Shown: positions 1 through 6,572 of the stretch, piece by piece | Position numbering within the stretch: the stretch's first letter is position 1 | Layout of the letters: each line of letters starts with the position of its first letter | From: a virus | Direction: 5' to 3' (one strand) | Length of the DNA stretch: 64,000 nucleotides | Virus record (IMG/VR): IMGVR_UViG_3300026512_000003 | Location: 101,428-165,427 of that record | Notes under the pieces: model-generated | The model's database searches: none | The model's input: the letters and a program-made list of their open reading frames with translations, nothing else | What the model was told of the DNA's origin: nothing | Translations under genes and position numbers: made by a program

Positions 1-1
1 C

Positions 2-427
2 GATGTTAAAATATTTCTAAGAGACTCTAAGACTTCTGGCTACAATGCAAAGATGAGACAGCTTCATCATCGGATTGATGATTGGGGTGCAGATATAACA
101 ATATCATTTCATTTTAATGCAAGTGCTAGTTCAAAAGCCTCAGGGTTCGAAGTACTTGCTTATGCAAAATCAGATGTTTCAAAAAAGATTGCGAAAATAT
201 TTATTGATGAATTTGAAAAAAATGAGCTTGGAAGAAATAGAGGTCTAAAACCTGTCACTAGAAAGGAAAGAGGAGGAGGATTTTTAGCCAAAGGAAAATC
301 AAAATGCATACTCGTTGAACCTTTTTTCGCAAAAGATCAAGGTGAATTTATGCCAAAAAAAGCCAAGCGAAGAGCTCTAGCAAAAGCTATTTCAGACGGA
401 ATAGCACAATCCCTAAACCTAGTATAA
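2..427 (+). CDS. N-acetylmuramoyl-L-alanine amidase (endolysin), 5' partial
   Basis: The frame is open from base 2, so the gene begins upstream and only its last 141 codons are visible. The visible part looks like the C-terminal half of an Amidase_3 zinc enzyme, which cuts the bond between N-acetylmuramic acid and L-alanine in peptidoglycan. The HFNA motif, with its zinc-ligand histidine, follows a DDWGADI stretch, and the catalytic-type glutamate is in LVEPFF near the end. The C-terminus is rich in lysine and alanine. As a phage amidase its likely role is host lysis. It stands at the left border of the window, upstream of a hairpin-rich intergenic stretch. An ATG at 53 is internal and unlikely to be the real start because the coding signal continues upstream. 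The family call is fairly sure; the role in lysis is inferred. Confidence 0.82.
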   Translation, partial: DVKIFLRDSKTSGYNAKMRQLHHRIDDWGADITISFHFNASASSKASGFEVLAYAKSDVSKKIAKIFIDEFEKNELGRNRGLKPVTRKERGGGFLAKGKSKCILVEPFFAKDQGEFMPKKAKRRALAKAISDGIAQSLNLV

Positions 428-442
428 TCACATAAAAACTAT

Positions 443-465
443 CTCCTGTGACTGCCTCACAGGAG
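443..465 (+). terminator. 9-bp perfect inverted repeat after the endolysin gene
   Basis: CTCCTGTGA and TCACAGGAG flank a 5-base loop, starting 16 bases after the amidase stop codon. The position suits a transcription terminator. The following bases (TACAACCC) are not T-rich, so an intrinsic terminator on the plus strand is uncertain. The rest of the gap up to 696 holds no convincing gene. Confidence 0.4.
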
Positions 466-696
466 TACAACCCACAAGCAAAAAACCACCACTTATCTAT
501 CAAAAAACCAACCAATAAATCTTGGGAAAAATCAACATTTTTGTGGCATATATAGATGTAAGAGATATACCTTACACAAGAATTTCTATTGTATAGAGAT
601 TGTACTGTGAGGTAAAAAGTGTTCTTTTTTAGAGGACGAAAATGGTCGTTGAGCGACAAAGGTTTCATAGCCTAAAACTTTTTGAAGGAGTAAATT

Positions 697-819
697 ATGA
701 GCGCACAAGAAATTAACCAAAGAGTAGAAGAAATTAAAAAATCTGCTGAGGCGAAAAACCTCAGAATATCAAAAGCGCAAATCAAAGCGCAACTGGTATT
801 ACAAACAGCTGGGATTTAA
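697..819 (+). CDS. Small hypothetical protein, 40 aa
   Basis: A 40-residue reading frame begins at an ATG placed 6 bases after GAAGGAG, a strong ribosome site. The product is lysine, glutamate and alanine rich and would form one or two amphipathic helices; no family is recognised. Its stop codon lies in the loop of a 7-bp hairpin (807-829). It is the first of several tiny genes separated by hairpins. Support comes from the ribosome site and regular spacing, not from homology. Confidence 0.6.
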   Translation: MSAQEINQRVEEIKKSAEAKNLRISKAQIKAQLVLQTAGI

Positions 820-829
820 AACCCCAGCT
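807..829 (+). terminator. Hairpin spanning the stop codon of the 40-aa gene
   Basis: AGCTGGG (807-813) pairs with CCCAGCT (823-829) around a 9-base AT loop that contains the TAA stop. No T-run follows. The AGCTG core recurs in the hairpins at 1149 and 2069, so this may be a processing or stability element rather than a terminator. Confidence 0.45.
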
Positions 830-841
830 TCAAACAAAAGC

Positions 842-889
842 ATAACATTAAAAATAAGTTTTTTACGAAAACCTTATTTGTGATGTTAT
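842..889 (+). promoter_or_regulatory. Long hairpin ahead of the 62-aa gene
   Basis: ATAACAT (842-848) pairs with ATGTTAT (883-889). Inside it AAATAAG pairs with CTTATTT, and after one mismatch TTTT pairs with AAAA. The result is an interrupted stem of about 18 bp. Two shorter hairpins follow before the next start codon: ATAGTAC/GTACTAT near 900 and CCCG/CGGG near 930. Together they form a structured untranslated stretch. Confidence 0.5.
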
Positions 890-954
890 ATCAAAGAAGC
901 ATAGTACTAAGGCTGTACTATTTACTACCCCGTCTAACGGGAAGAAAGGTCATC

Positions 955-1143
955 ATGAAAAAGTTTAATTCTAAACGAGTGTATGCTATGGCGGATAACT
1001 GCAATGTTATCCAATACTACGCATTTGGACGAGTAGATCGACTATATGCTGAGATAACCCTAGGTCTCAAAAGCATAGGAGATCGATTGATTGGTAAAGA
1101 TAATAAGTACGAAGCAAAAAGAAAATTAGCTGAAGAGCTCTAA
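955..1143 (+). CDS. Small hypothetical protein, 62 aa
   Basis: The ATG at 955 follows GAAGAAAGG at a good distance. An in-frame upstream start at 880 would lie inside the hairpin region and is less likely. The product is basic at its N-terminus (KKFNSKRVY), has an aromatic middle and ends in a charged helix (KYEAKRKLAEEL). No family is recognised. A hairpin of the CGCC-AGCTG-GGCG type begins 5 bases after the stop. Confidence 0.55.
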   Translation: MKKFNSKRVYAMADNCNVIQYYAFGRVDRLYAEITLGLKSIGDRLIGKDNKYEAKRKLAEEL

Positions 1144-1148
1144 TACTT

Positions 1149-1162
1149 CGCCAAGCTGGGCG
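1149..1162 (+). promoter_or_regulatory. CGCC/GGCG hairpin with AAGCTG loop
   Basis: The stem CGCC (1149-1152)/GGCG (1159-1162) encloses AAGCTG and is followed by TAAAAT. A near copy occurs at 2069-2084, also a few bases after a stop codon and followed by TAAAAA. The repeated design suggests a common RNA signal between small genes. Confidence 0.45.
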
Positions 1163-1175
1163 TAAAATGGAGCAA

Positions 1176-1218
1176 CAAAGAGGTCTTTTCTCCTAAGAGT
1201 TAAGGTGTCCCCTCTTTG
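1176..1218 (+). promoter_or_regulatory. 8-bp stem with 27-base loop
   Basis: CAAAGAGG (1176-1183) and CCTCTTTG (1211-1218) are perfect inverted repeats. The stem lies directly upstream of the much longer stem at 1219-1308, leaving the two helices nearly contiguous. Confidence 0.45.
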
Positions 1219-1308
1219 AAAAAAGCATACATTTAAGAACATCCTCGCTTAGTAATCTAGACGATGTGACTCTCAGACGAGAGGCGATGTTCTTAAATGT
1301 GTGTTTTT
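1219..1308 (+). terminator. Long stem (about 23 bp), A-run before and T-run after
   Basis: ACATTTAAGAACATC and its exact complement (ending at 1300) form a 15-bp core. G-U and A-U pairs extend it outward to about 23 bp, from AAAAAGCAT on the left to GTGTTTTT on the right. The 42-base interior can fold further. An A-run on one side and a T-run on the other make it a plausible terminator on either strand. The unusual stem length could also mean a processed RNA. Confidence 0.55.
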
Positions 1309-1380
1309 AGGCCGCATTAGTTTGCTACAAATCCACAAGAGTGGTCGCAGTCATGCGTTCCAAATATTAAGGAGGAAGAA

Positions 1381-1770
1381 ATGAAAGTAGAATTAAAAGA
1401 AACTAAAAATAGTTTTGGGGAAATGGTAAACCATATTTTTATAGATGGCGTAAAAAAAGCATCTCTTGTAATAGAAAAAGATGCTGTTGAGGTTGCTTTT
1501 TTAAGCGTAAACAACACAGAAATTGTGGATCGTTTTGAAATAGACAATCCAAACAGGAAGAATACAAGAGGGTACATGGATACCCTTATTGGTATTGTGG
1601 CTGCGAATAGCAGCAATCTCGGTGAAAAACACGCCGAGTACATAAGAAATAACCGAGAAACAATGTTATCAAATGATAACAGATGTTTCAGGATGGTTAA
1701 AAAAGAGGGGAGTGGGGAAGACTATGAAAAAGAGTACACTGTACTCTTGACGGGAGACTGTAATGACTGA
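1381..1770 (+). CDS. Hypothetical protein, 129 aa
   Basis: The start is supported by AAGGAGGAAGAA just upstream. The product is mixed alpha/beta by composition, with hydrophobic strands such as KASLVIEKDAVEVAFLSV and a charged second half; no family is recognised. It is the largest gene of the hairpin-rich cluster. Its stop overlaps the next small membrane-protein gene by 8 bases, so the two are probably translated together. Confidence 0.65.
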   Translation: MKVELKETKNSFGEMVNHIFIDGVKKASLVIEKDAVEVAFLSVNNTEIVDRFEIDNPNRKNTRGYMDTLIGIVAANSSNLGEKHAEYIRNNRETMLSNDNRCFRMVKKEGSGEDYEKEYTVLLTGDCND

Positions 1771-1879
1771 TGTAATAATTACAGGCTCCGTCCTGCTGAC
1801 AGTAGGTGCCGTGGGTTATATCCTAGGGCTTGTAATAATAGAAGCTTTTGGAGAAGATGCTCTTCAAAAGTTTTTTTAA
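1763..1879 (+). CDS. Small single-span membrane protein, 38 aa
   Basis: The ATG at 1763 overlaps the end of the previous gene and is preceded by CGGGAG. Residues 5-26 form one hydrophobic segment (IITGSVLLTVGAVGYILG followed by LVII), with an acidic then basic tail (EAFGEDALQKFF). A tiny phage membrane protein is likely; a holin or spanin-like role cannot be argued from sequence. The next ribosome site, AAGGAG, starts right at its stop. Confidence 0.55.
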   Translation: MTDVIITGSVLLTVGAVGYILGLVIIEAFGEDALQKFF

Positions 1880-1891
1880 AAGGAGTAGAGA

Positions 1892-2062
1892 ATGAAAATT
1901 TTTTATAAAAAAAAAGAGTTGGGAGAACTCTCTGGTGGTGATTTGCGCCACCTAAAAAAAACTCTTAAAAATGAGAGAGTCAGATACAATGACGACTCTC
2001 TCGTCATTCAAACAAAAAAAGGGCTGGAAATTGCCCAAAGAGAGTTCTGGGAACTCTCTTGA
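1892..2062 (+). CDS. Small hypothetical protein, 56 aa
   Basis: The ATG at 1892 follows AAGGAGTAGAGA. The product is basic and helical (KKKELGELSGGDLRHLKKTL) and is not recognised. Its DNA has two internal inverted repeats: GAGAGAGTC/GACTCTCTC in the middle, and AGAGAGTTC/GAACTCTCT at 2039-2059 next to the stop. The mRNA can therefore fold strongly at its 3' end. Codon choice may be constrained by these structures. Confidence 0.55.
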   Translation: MKIFYKKKELGELSGGDLRHLKKTLKNERVRYNDDSLVIQTKKGLEIAQREFWELS

Positions 2063-2068
2063 AAATCC

Positions 2069-2084
2069 CGCCCAGCTGAGGGCG
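2069..2084 (+). promoter_or_regulatory. CGCCC/GGGCG hairpin with AGCTGA loop
   Basis: CGCCC (2069-2073) and GGGCG (2080-2084) enclose AGCTGA; TAAAAA follows. It parallels the hairpin at 1149-1162 in stem, loop and downstream bases. Confidence 0.5.
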
Positions 2085-2100
2085 TAAAAATCAGCCTTAC

Positions 2101-2160
2101 CTTCCCCCTTCAGGGCGAGTGCTTTTTGCATTCGTTCTGGAGGGGGGGGAAGTGTTTTAT
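2101..2160 (+). terminator. Strong intrinsic terminator with a 22-bp stem
   Basis: The left arm 2101-2122 starts CTTCCCCC and ends GGCGAGTGC. It pairs, with several G-U pairs, to 2128-2152, which ends in a run of eight G then AAG. The loop is five T. TGTTTTATTTTCTT follows directly. This ends the small-gene cluster before the next ribosome site at 2181. Confidence 0.7.
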
Positions 2161-2188
2161 TTTCTTAGCTTACACGAAAGGAAAAGGT

Positions 2189-2587
2189 ATGCGATTAACT
2201 AATTTGACCCCACATAAAATAGTGATGATTATGGCTGGTGGAGAGAAAATAACTTTTAAACCTGCTAAAGTTGAGCAGTTATTAAGAGTTATTACAACAA
2301 GCGTTGTTACTGACAGAGTTGGAGGAATTTCTATTTTAAAGCCAACACATGAGGTAACTGGAAATATTCCAGAAGAAATAGAAGGTCACTATTATATTGT
2401 TTCAAAACAAGTGGCACAAGCGTTAAAAGGGCGAAAAGATTTTGTGTATCCAACAAATGTTGTACATAAAAAAGAACTCATTAGCGTTATTGATCAATAT
2501 GGAAAGGAAATTGTAGACAATGATGATATTCCGGTTAAGAAATTTGTTACTCATATTGATGGGTGTGGTGCACTGAGTTTGCCATGA
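2189..2587 (+). CDS. Conserved phage protein of the NLTPH...YIVS type, 132 aa
   Basis: The ATG at 2189 follows GAAAGGAAAAGG; a longer reading from 2126 would start inside the terminator. The product opens with LTNLTPHKIV and contains a GGISI patch, an IPEEIEG turn, YYIVSKQVAQAL and GRKDFVYPT. This order matches the gene at 12917 (LNLCPHSVEI, GLPDA, MYIVSGIVLNAL, RKRDVCAIG). The pair belongs to a family I remember as common in phages and plasmids, with no known function. Residues after about 90 are a separate extension. It overlaps the next gene by ATGA. Confidence 0.7.
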   Translation: MRLTNLTPHKIVMIMAGGEKITFKPAKVEQLLRVITTSVVTDRVGGISILKPTHEVTGNIPEEIEGHYYIVSKQVAQALKGRKDFVYPTNVVHKKELISVIDQYGKEIVDNDDIPVKKFVTHIDGCGALSLP

Positions 2588-2763
2588 GTAGTTTGAACTT
2601 AGAAAGATCTATCTGTACAGACTTAAAAAGAATATATGAGATAGACAAGGATTTATATAAAGCTGGAATTATTTCTAGAGATAGAGTAGATAAAAGCTTT
2701 TTAAAATACAATATACAAAAGGCTAAGGTACTTTTTGAATGGAGGAAAAAAAGTGAAAATTAG
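2584..2763 (+). CDS. Hypothetical protein, 59 aa
   Basis: The start overlaps the previous stop in an ATGA junction, so translation is probably coupled. The product is a charged, probably all-helical small protein (ICTDLKRIYEIDKDLYKAG) with no recognised family. It overlaps the following gene by 11 bases. Confidence 0.6.
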   Translation: MSSLNLERSICTDLKRIYEIDKDLYKAGIISRDRVDKSFLKYNIQKAKVLFEWRKKSEN

Positions 2764-3103
2764 TTTTAGAAAAATATTAACCGATTGGGTATATGAATGC
2801 AATGATTGCAACAATGTATCAAGTGATACTAAAGAAAGCAAACGCATATGGGAAAAAAATGGATGCCCAAACTGTAGTGGTGATAATTTTAGCAAATTAT
2901 ATGATCTCGTTGCTGTATTTAAAGATGATTTTGGTGAATTAGAAAGCTATATGCATGTTGGACAACATAGCGATGCTTCAAATTCATTCGTAAAAGAATG
3001 CACAACTGAATCTGATATAACAATTGATTGCCATGGTGATTTAAAAAAAGAACTAGAATCCATAGGGTATGATGTTGAAAAAGTTAATTATGAAGATTTA
3101 TAA
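2753..3103 (+). CDS. Zinc-ribbon hypothetical protein, 116 aa
   Basis: A GTG start at 2753 is chosen because GGAGG lies 8 bases upstream; the in-frame ATG at 2735 precedes that ribosome site. The N-terminal third carries a four-cysteine ribbon, ECNDC and GCPNC, separated by about 20 residues. The rest is acidic. No family is assigned. It precedes the recombination gene pair. Confidence 0.65.
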   Translation: MKISFRKILTDWVYECNDCNNVSSDTKESKRIWEKNGCPNCSGDNFSKLYDLVAVFKDDFGELESYMHVGQHSDASNSFVKECTTESDITIDCHGDLKKELESIGYDVEKVNYEDL

Positions 3104-3112
3104 GGAAAAAAA

Positions 3113-3667
3113 ATGACAGAAACAGAATTAGAGAGCTATGTTACGGTAGCAGAAAGAGTTAAGATATTTGTAAATGAATATCAGCCAAGAGGAATGTTTA
3201 TGAAAACATCTCACTATTGGCAGCCTGTAGATAACGATATGATGATAATTTTTACCACTGAAATTTTTGCTAGAAATTCAAAAGGCAAAGAATTTTTGTT
3301 AGTAAATGCAACAGCATGTGAAAATGTCTCTAGAAACAAAAACTCAACTGTCGATCCAGTTCGGTTTTGCGAGACTTCTTCCAGAGGTAGAGCCTTGAGT
3401 GCTCTCGGCATAGAAATCATCAAAGGGTTATCTTCTCTAGAAGATATTAGTACTGACAGGGATTATTCAGGGAAAAATAAAAAGAAAGAAACTGTGCCTA
3501 AACAGGATTTAGTTCCTCTTCTAAAAAGATTAAAGGTGAATTTTTTAGAAACAGATGAAACTCTTGAATTCAAAATAAAAGATGTCTCTGAAAAAACTCT
3601 TGACATATTAAAAAAGAAAGGCTTTTCTATTGGTGCAGTTACGGCAACATATATTAAAAAAGGATAA
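3113..3667 (+). CDS. Phage protein with CETSxxGRAL motif, candidate ssDNA-annealing/recombination factor
   Basis: The 184-residue product opens with VAERVKIFVNEYQPRGMF, shows a central beta-rich region with AxAxE-like residues, and carries RFCETSSRGRALSALG at about residues 83-98. The CETSxxGRAL motif recurs in many phage proteins encoded beside RecB-like exonucleases, and I associate it with recombination or ERF-like functions. One gene downstream is a Cas4-like nuclease, which fits an annealing protein plus exonuclease pair. The C-terminal 60 residues (after a lysine-rich linker) look like a separate small domain. The function is inferred from motif and neighbourhood only. Confidence 0.55.
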   Translation: MTETELESYVTVAERVKIFVNEYQPRGMFMKTSHYWQPVDNDMMIIFTTEIFARNSKGKEFLLVNATACENVSRNKNSTVDPVRFCETSSRGRALSALGIEIIKGLSSLEDISTDRDYSGKNKKKETVPKQDLVPLLKRLKVNFLETDETLEFKIKDVSEKTLDILKKKGFSIGAVTATYIKKG

Positions 3668-3670
3668 AAA

Positions 3671-3874
3671 ATGAAGGTGATATTGTTATTGTTGTGTACA
3701 ACTATTCTTTTTGGGCTTAGTGTAACTTTTACACTACCAAAGATTTGTACAGCAGAATTAATTCATAAAAAAAATGGAAAAGTGGTTTATGTAGAAAAAG
3801 TTGACTGTAAAACAGTTCAAACAAAAGAAGGTATAGTTTATCAAACTGCACCTAGAAAAGAGAAAGGCAAGTAA
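3671..3874 (+). CDS. Small secreted or membrane-anchored protein, 67 aa
   Basis: Residues 1-20 form a signal sequence or N-terminal anchor (KVILLLLCTTILFGLSVTF), followed by a short polar domain with two cysteines (PKICTA, KVDCKT). It could be exported to the periplasm. It sits oddly between two DNA-metabolism genes and shares one base with the next start (TAATG). Confidence 0.6.
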   Translation: MKVILLLLCTTILFGLSVTFTLPKICTAELIHKKNGKVVYVEKVDCKTVQTKEGIVYQTAPRKEKGK

Positions 3875-5022
3875 TGGATTTTTTTAACAATATAATGGGA
3901 AAAGCTTTTAAAGTAAGACAAGAGGATACTAAGTATTCTAGAATGACTCTCGATGGCATTAAAGCAAAACTAGGTGCGAGCGATATAGCACTATGTGCAA
4001 GAAAAGCGGCATATGATGTCATTGTTGGTTCAAAATCTAGAACCCTTTCGGAGTTTTTTAGAATGTCTAAAGGAAATATTGCTGAGGGTGTTGTAGAACA
4101 AAATCTAGACACTTTAAGCGTTCCTTATGAAAGACAAGGTGAGTATACAGGAAAAGGCACATATGATTTTATGGTAGTCCATCCAGATATACTGATAAAA
4201 GTTCAGGATTTGAAAAAAGTGGATGATCCAGAAGTTAAAAAATGGTATATTTATGCATTGAAAAACAAATACAAATATTTGTTAGTTGAATTAAAAACAA
4301 CTAATGGAATACCTGTTAATGTCCATGATTACTGGGAAAAACAAACTAATATTCAAATGGATATAATTGCCCAAGAAATTGGAATAGAGCCAGAGGAAAT
4401 TGGTACAATAGTTTATGCTATTGAACTTAATGATGGTAACACAAAAGAATTTCCAATCAAATATGATCTCGAGGTCACTACGCTAGCTTTAGAGGAAGCA
4501 ATGTTTTGTTTAGATGTAATCCAAGACTATTTCGATTGGTCTAATGGAGATAAAGAAAACAGAGAGTTTGAAATACAAAATGTTCCAAGAAGAGTTGGAA
4601 GTGCCTGTATGTTATGCGATCACACTGATGATTGTCTTTCAAAAACAGAAGCAATCGAACTTGAAGATAATTATAATTCAACTCTTGAATACATCGCTAA
4701 ATACAATGCTGAGAAGAAAAATATAGATAAAAATAAAGGCGATATTAAAAATCTTTTGCTTAAACTTGGTGCAAAAAAAGCCTTTACTAAGGATTTTGAG
4801 GTATCATTACGAGGTGGAAATAAAAAAAAAGTAATAGATCCAAGTAAATTTTCAGATAAAGAAAAACTGGAAATTGCAAAAAAACTTCCAGATTATATAT
4901 CAGTAAGCGCAAAGCTAGATGGAGCTAAAGTACCAAAAGATATGGAATGGATAAATTCTGATGATAAATATATAGACAAAACAACTTCTGTTTCTATGAT
5001 TATCAAAGATAAAAAAGGATAA
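3874..5022 (+). CDS. Cas4/AddB-like PD-(D/E)XK nuclease with Fe-S cysteines
   Basis: The 382-residue protein has the layout of Cas4-type nucleases: an early cysteine (C41 in IALCARK), GNIAEG with E71, an acidic D98 in GTYDFM, VELK (E139, K141), Q157 in the helix after it, and a C-terminal cluster C245-x2-C248-x5-C254. Four such cysteines bind an iron-sulfur cluster in Cas4 and AddB. The expected activity is a metal-dependent DNA exonuclease for recombination or end processing. Residues after 265 are a coiled, lysine-rich extension. The upstream CETSxxGRAL protein is a plausible partner. No cas1 or CRISPR repeats are nearby, so adaptation is not implied. Confidence 0.82.
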   Translation: MDFFNNIMGKAFKVRQEDTKYSRMTLDGIKAKLGASDIALCARKAAYDVIVGSKSRTLSEFFRMSKGNIAEGVVEQNLDTLSVPYERQGEYTGKGTYDFMVVHPDILIKVQDLKKVDDPEVKKWYIYALKNKYKYLLVELKTTNGIPVNVHDYWEKQTNIQMDIIAQEIGIEPEEIGTIVYAIELNDGNTKEFPIKYDLEVTTLALEEAMFCLDVIQDYFDWSNGDKENREFEIQNVPRRVGSACMLCDHTDDCLSKTEAIELEDNYNSTLEYIAKYNAEKKNIDKNKGDIKNLLLKLGAKKAFTKDFEVSLRGGNKKKVIDPSKFSDKEKLEIAKKLPDYISVSAKLDGAKVPKDMEWINSDDKYIDKTTSVSMIIKDKKG

Positions 5023-5025
5023 AAT

Positions 5026-6093
5026 ATGCATAAACTAGAGGAATTACTACTAACTAGTCAGCCTCTTGTGTTGAAGCCAGAGTTGGCTGTCGCTATTGGA
5101 TTAAATGAAGCCATAGCTTTACAACAATTACAATATTGGCTTATTATTAAGAAAAAATCAGGTGACCCAAGAGCTAAAATAGATGGATATTATTGGGTTT
5201 GGAATTCTATTGAATCTTGGTCAGAACAATTTCCTTTTTGGAGCAAAAGAACAATAAAAAGGACATTTGCTTCATTAGAAAAACAAGGTCTTATTTTAGT
5301 AAAAAAACTTTCTCTAGATAAAACAGATAGAACAAATTACTACACAATAAAATATGAATGTCTTGACCATGGGGACAAAATGACCCAATGGGAAAATAAG
5401 GGACAGAATGACCCAATCCCATTGGGACAAAATGGCACAATGCCATTGGGACAAAATGGCACAATGGATGGGGACAAAATGACCCAATCCAATTTAACAG
5501 AGACTACTCATAAGACTACAACAGAGACACCTCAAATTTCCGTAAGCGAAAAGTTTGAGCAAACTCCTCTTACTGAAATTCAAGAACAAGCTCTAGAAGT
5601 TGTTGAAAAACTTGAAAATAATTTACTATCTGAAGTTCCAAAGTTTAAACCGCTAACTGAAGCACAAAAAAAGAAGTGGATGAAAGACATTGATTTAGCT
5701 ATCCGTAAAGATAATATTACCAAGGAAGAAATCTTGGGAGTAGTAGATTGGATATACACAAATCCTAAAGGCTCATTTTGGATTCCAAATATAATGTCAG
5801 GAGCTAAACTTCGTAAACAGCTCCCTAAGCTTCTATACGACTCAAAAATACCTAAGCCTAGGAAAGACATTAAAGAGATGCTTTTCGAAGCGTATGGCAT
5901 AGGTAATGTGTTTTTAAAGGCTATTAATAGCAGAATAGATAGAACGATATCTGTTTGTCTTAACGGAGAGCACCCTTTTTTAGAATATACCAATTATAAT
6001 ACAGGTGATAAATTACAAGGCGAATTTCTAAAAAAAGTTGAAAAATATGTTGCTGAACACATAGATTCAATTATAAAAGGAGACAAACAATGA
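5026..6093 (+). CDS. Winged-helix replication initiator (phage O-like)
   Basis: The 355-residue protein begins with a winged-helix domain (about residues 15-110) containing LQQLQYWL, WVWNSIESW and FWSKRTIKRTFASLE, the pattern of phage replication O or DnaD-like initiators. Residues 115-150 are a low-complexity GQNGTM/GDKMTQ stretch whose DNA forms five iteron-like repeats. The C-terminal part (190-355) is helical and may contact the helicase. In lambda the origin iterons also lie inside the initiator gene, so this gene probably contains the origin. It is followed two genes later by DnaB. Confidence 0.75.
   Translation: MHKLEELLLTSQPLVLKPELAVAIGLNEAIALQQLQYWLIIKKKSGDPRAKIDGYYWVWNSIESWSEQFPFWSKRTIKRTFASLEKQGLILVKKLSLDKTDRTNYYTIKYECLDHGDKMTQWENKGQNDPIPLGQNGTMPLGQNGTMDGDKMTQSNLTETTHKTTTETPQISVSEKFEQTPLTEIQEQALEVVEKLENNLLSEVPKFKPLTEAQKKKWMKDIDLAIRKDNITKEEILGVVDWIYTNPKGSFWIPNIMSGAKLRKQLPKLLYDSKIPKPRKDIKEMLFEAYGIGNVFLKAINSRIDRTISVCLNGEHPFLEYTNYNTGDKLQGEFLKKVEKYVAEHIDSIIKGDKQ
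5372..5489 (+). repeat. Five iteron-like repeats inside the initiator gene, candidate replication origin
   Basis: Five 19-bp copies of GGGACAAAATGRCMCAATS start at 5372, 5400, 5424, 5448 and 5471, so the period is 23-28 bp, mostly 24. Copies 1, 2 and 5 read ATGACCCAAT; copies 3 and 4 read ATGGCACAAT. They encode the low-complexity linker of the initiator. Position and spacing match iterons bound by the initiator itself. Confidence 0.65.
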
Positions 6094-6572
6094 ATGTAAA
6101 CATGTTTCATATATTCTCACCTACAGAGGACGAAGATAAGACGATGATGGCAGATGGAGTAATTACCATGGCAAAAAATCAAACAGAAAAAGGAATTTTT
6201 ACTAACTATTCCTCGGTATATTATCTTAAGATACAAAGCAAAAAAAGAGTGCAGCTGTCTGGAAACAAAATAGATAATGCTTATCTAATAAATCTTAGTT
6301 CGAGGGATGTTAAAAGTATTTTAAAACAGTTTAATGGTGGTCATAAAATACAAATAGATAAAGTAGCAGAAGATAATACAAAAACTTTACATATGCTTAT
6401 TTCTCAGTCGGTAGTTGATATTACGGTATCAAAAAATGGTCAAAGCGATACATGTAGAATTAGCAAAAATGATTTAGAATTATTTTTGTCAGAATTGAAA
6501 GATTACATGTATTTGACCGAAACAAAACTTATAGATCTAAAAGCCATGGTAATTTTAAGGGCAAGTAGATGA
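6090..6572 (+). CDS. Hypothetical protein, 160 aa
   Basis: It is linked by ATGA junctions to the initiator gene before and the DnaB gene after, so it is embedded in the replication operon. The product looks beta-rich in the first two thirds (VYYLKIQSKKRVQLSG; LHMLISQSVVDITVSK) and helical at the end. No family is recognised. A helicase loader or other replication accessory is possible from position alone. Confidence 0.65.
   Translation: MNVNMFHIFSPTEDEDKTMMADGVITMAKNQTEKGIFTNYSSVYYLKIQSKKRVQLSGNKIDNAYLINLSSRDVKSILKQFNGGHKIQIDKVAEDNTKTLHMLISQSVVDITVSKNGQSDTCRISKNDLELFLSELKDYMYLTETKLIDLKAMVILRASR

Noticed and set aside
1229-1300. tRNA-like gene suggested by a 72-base span closed by GAACATC/GATGTTC
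   Set aside because: No T-arm (GTTCRANNC) or anticodon-arm pattern fits, and the closing stem extends far beyond seven pairs.
2126-2188. Longer N-terminus for the 2189 gene from a TTG
   Set aside because: It would start inside the loop of the strong terminator, and the family similarity begins at the ATG at 2189.
3874-5022. CRISPR adaptation module from the Cas4-like protein
   Set aside because: No cas1, cas2 or repeat array nearby; the neighbours are phage recombination and replication genes.
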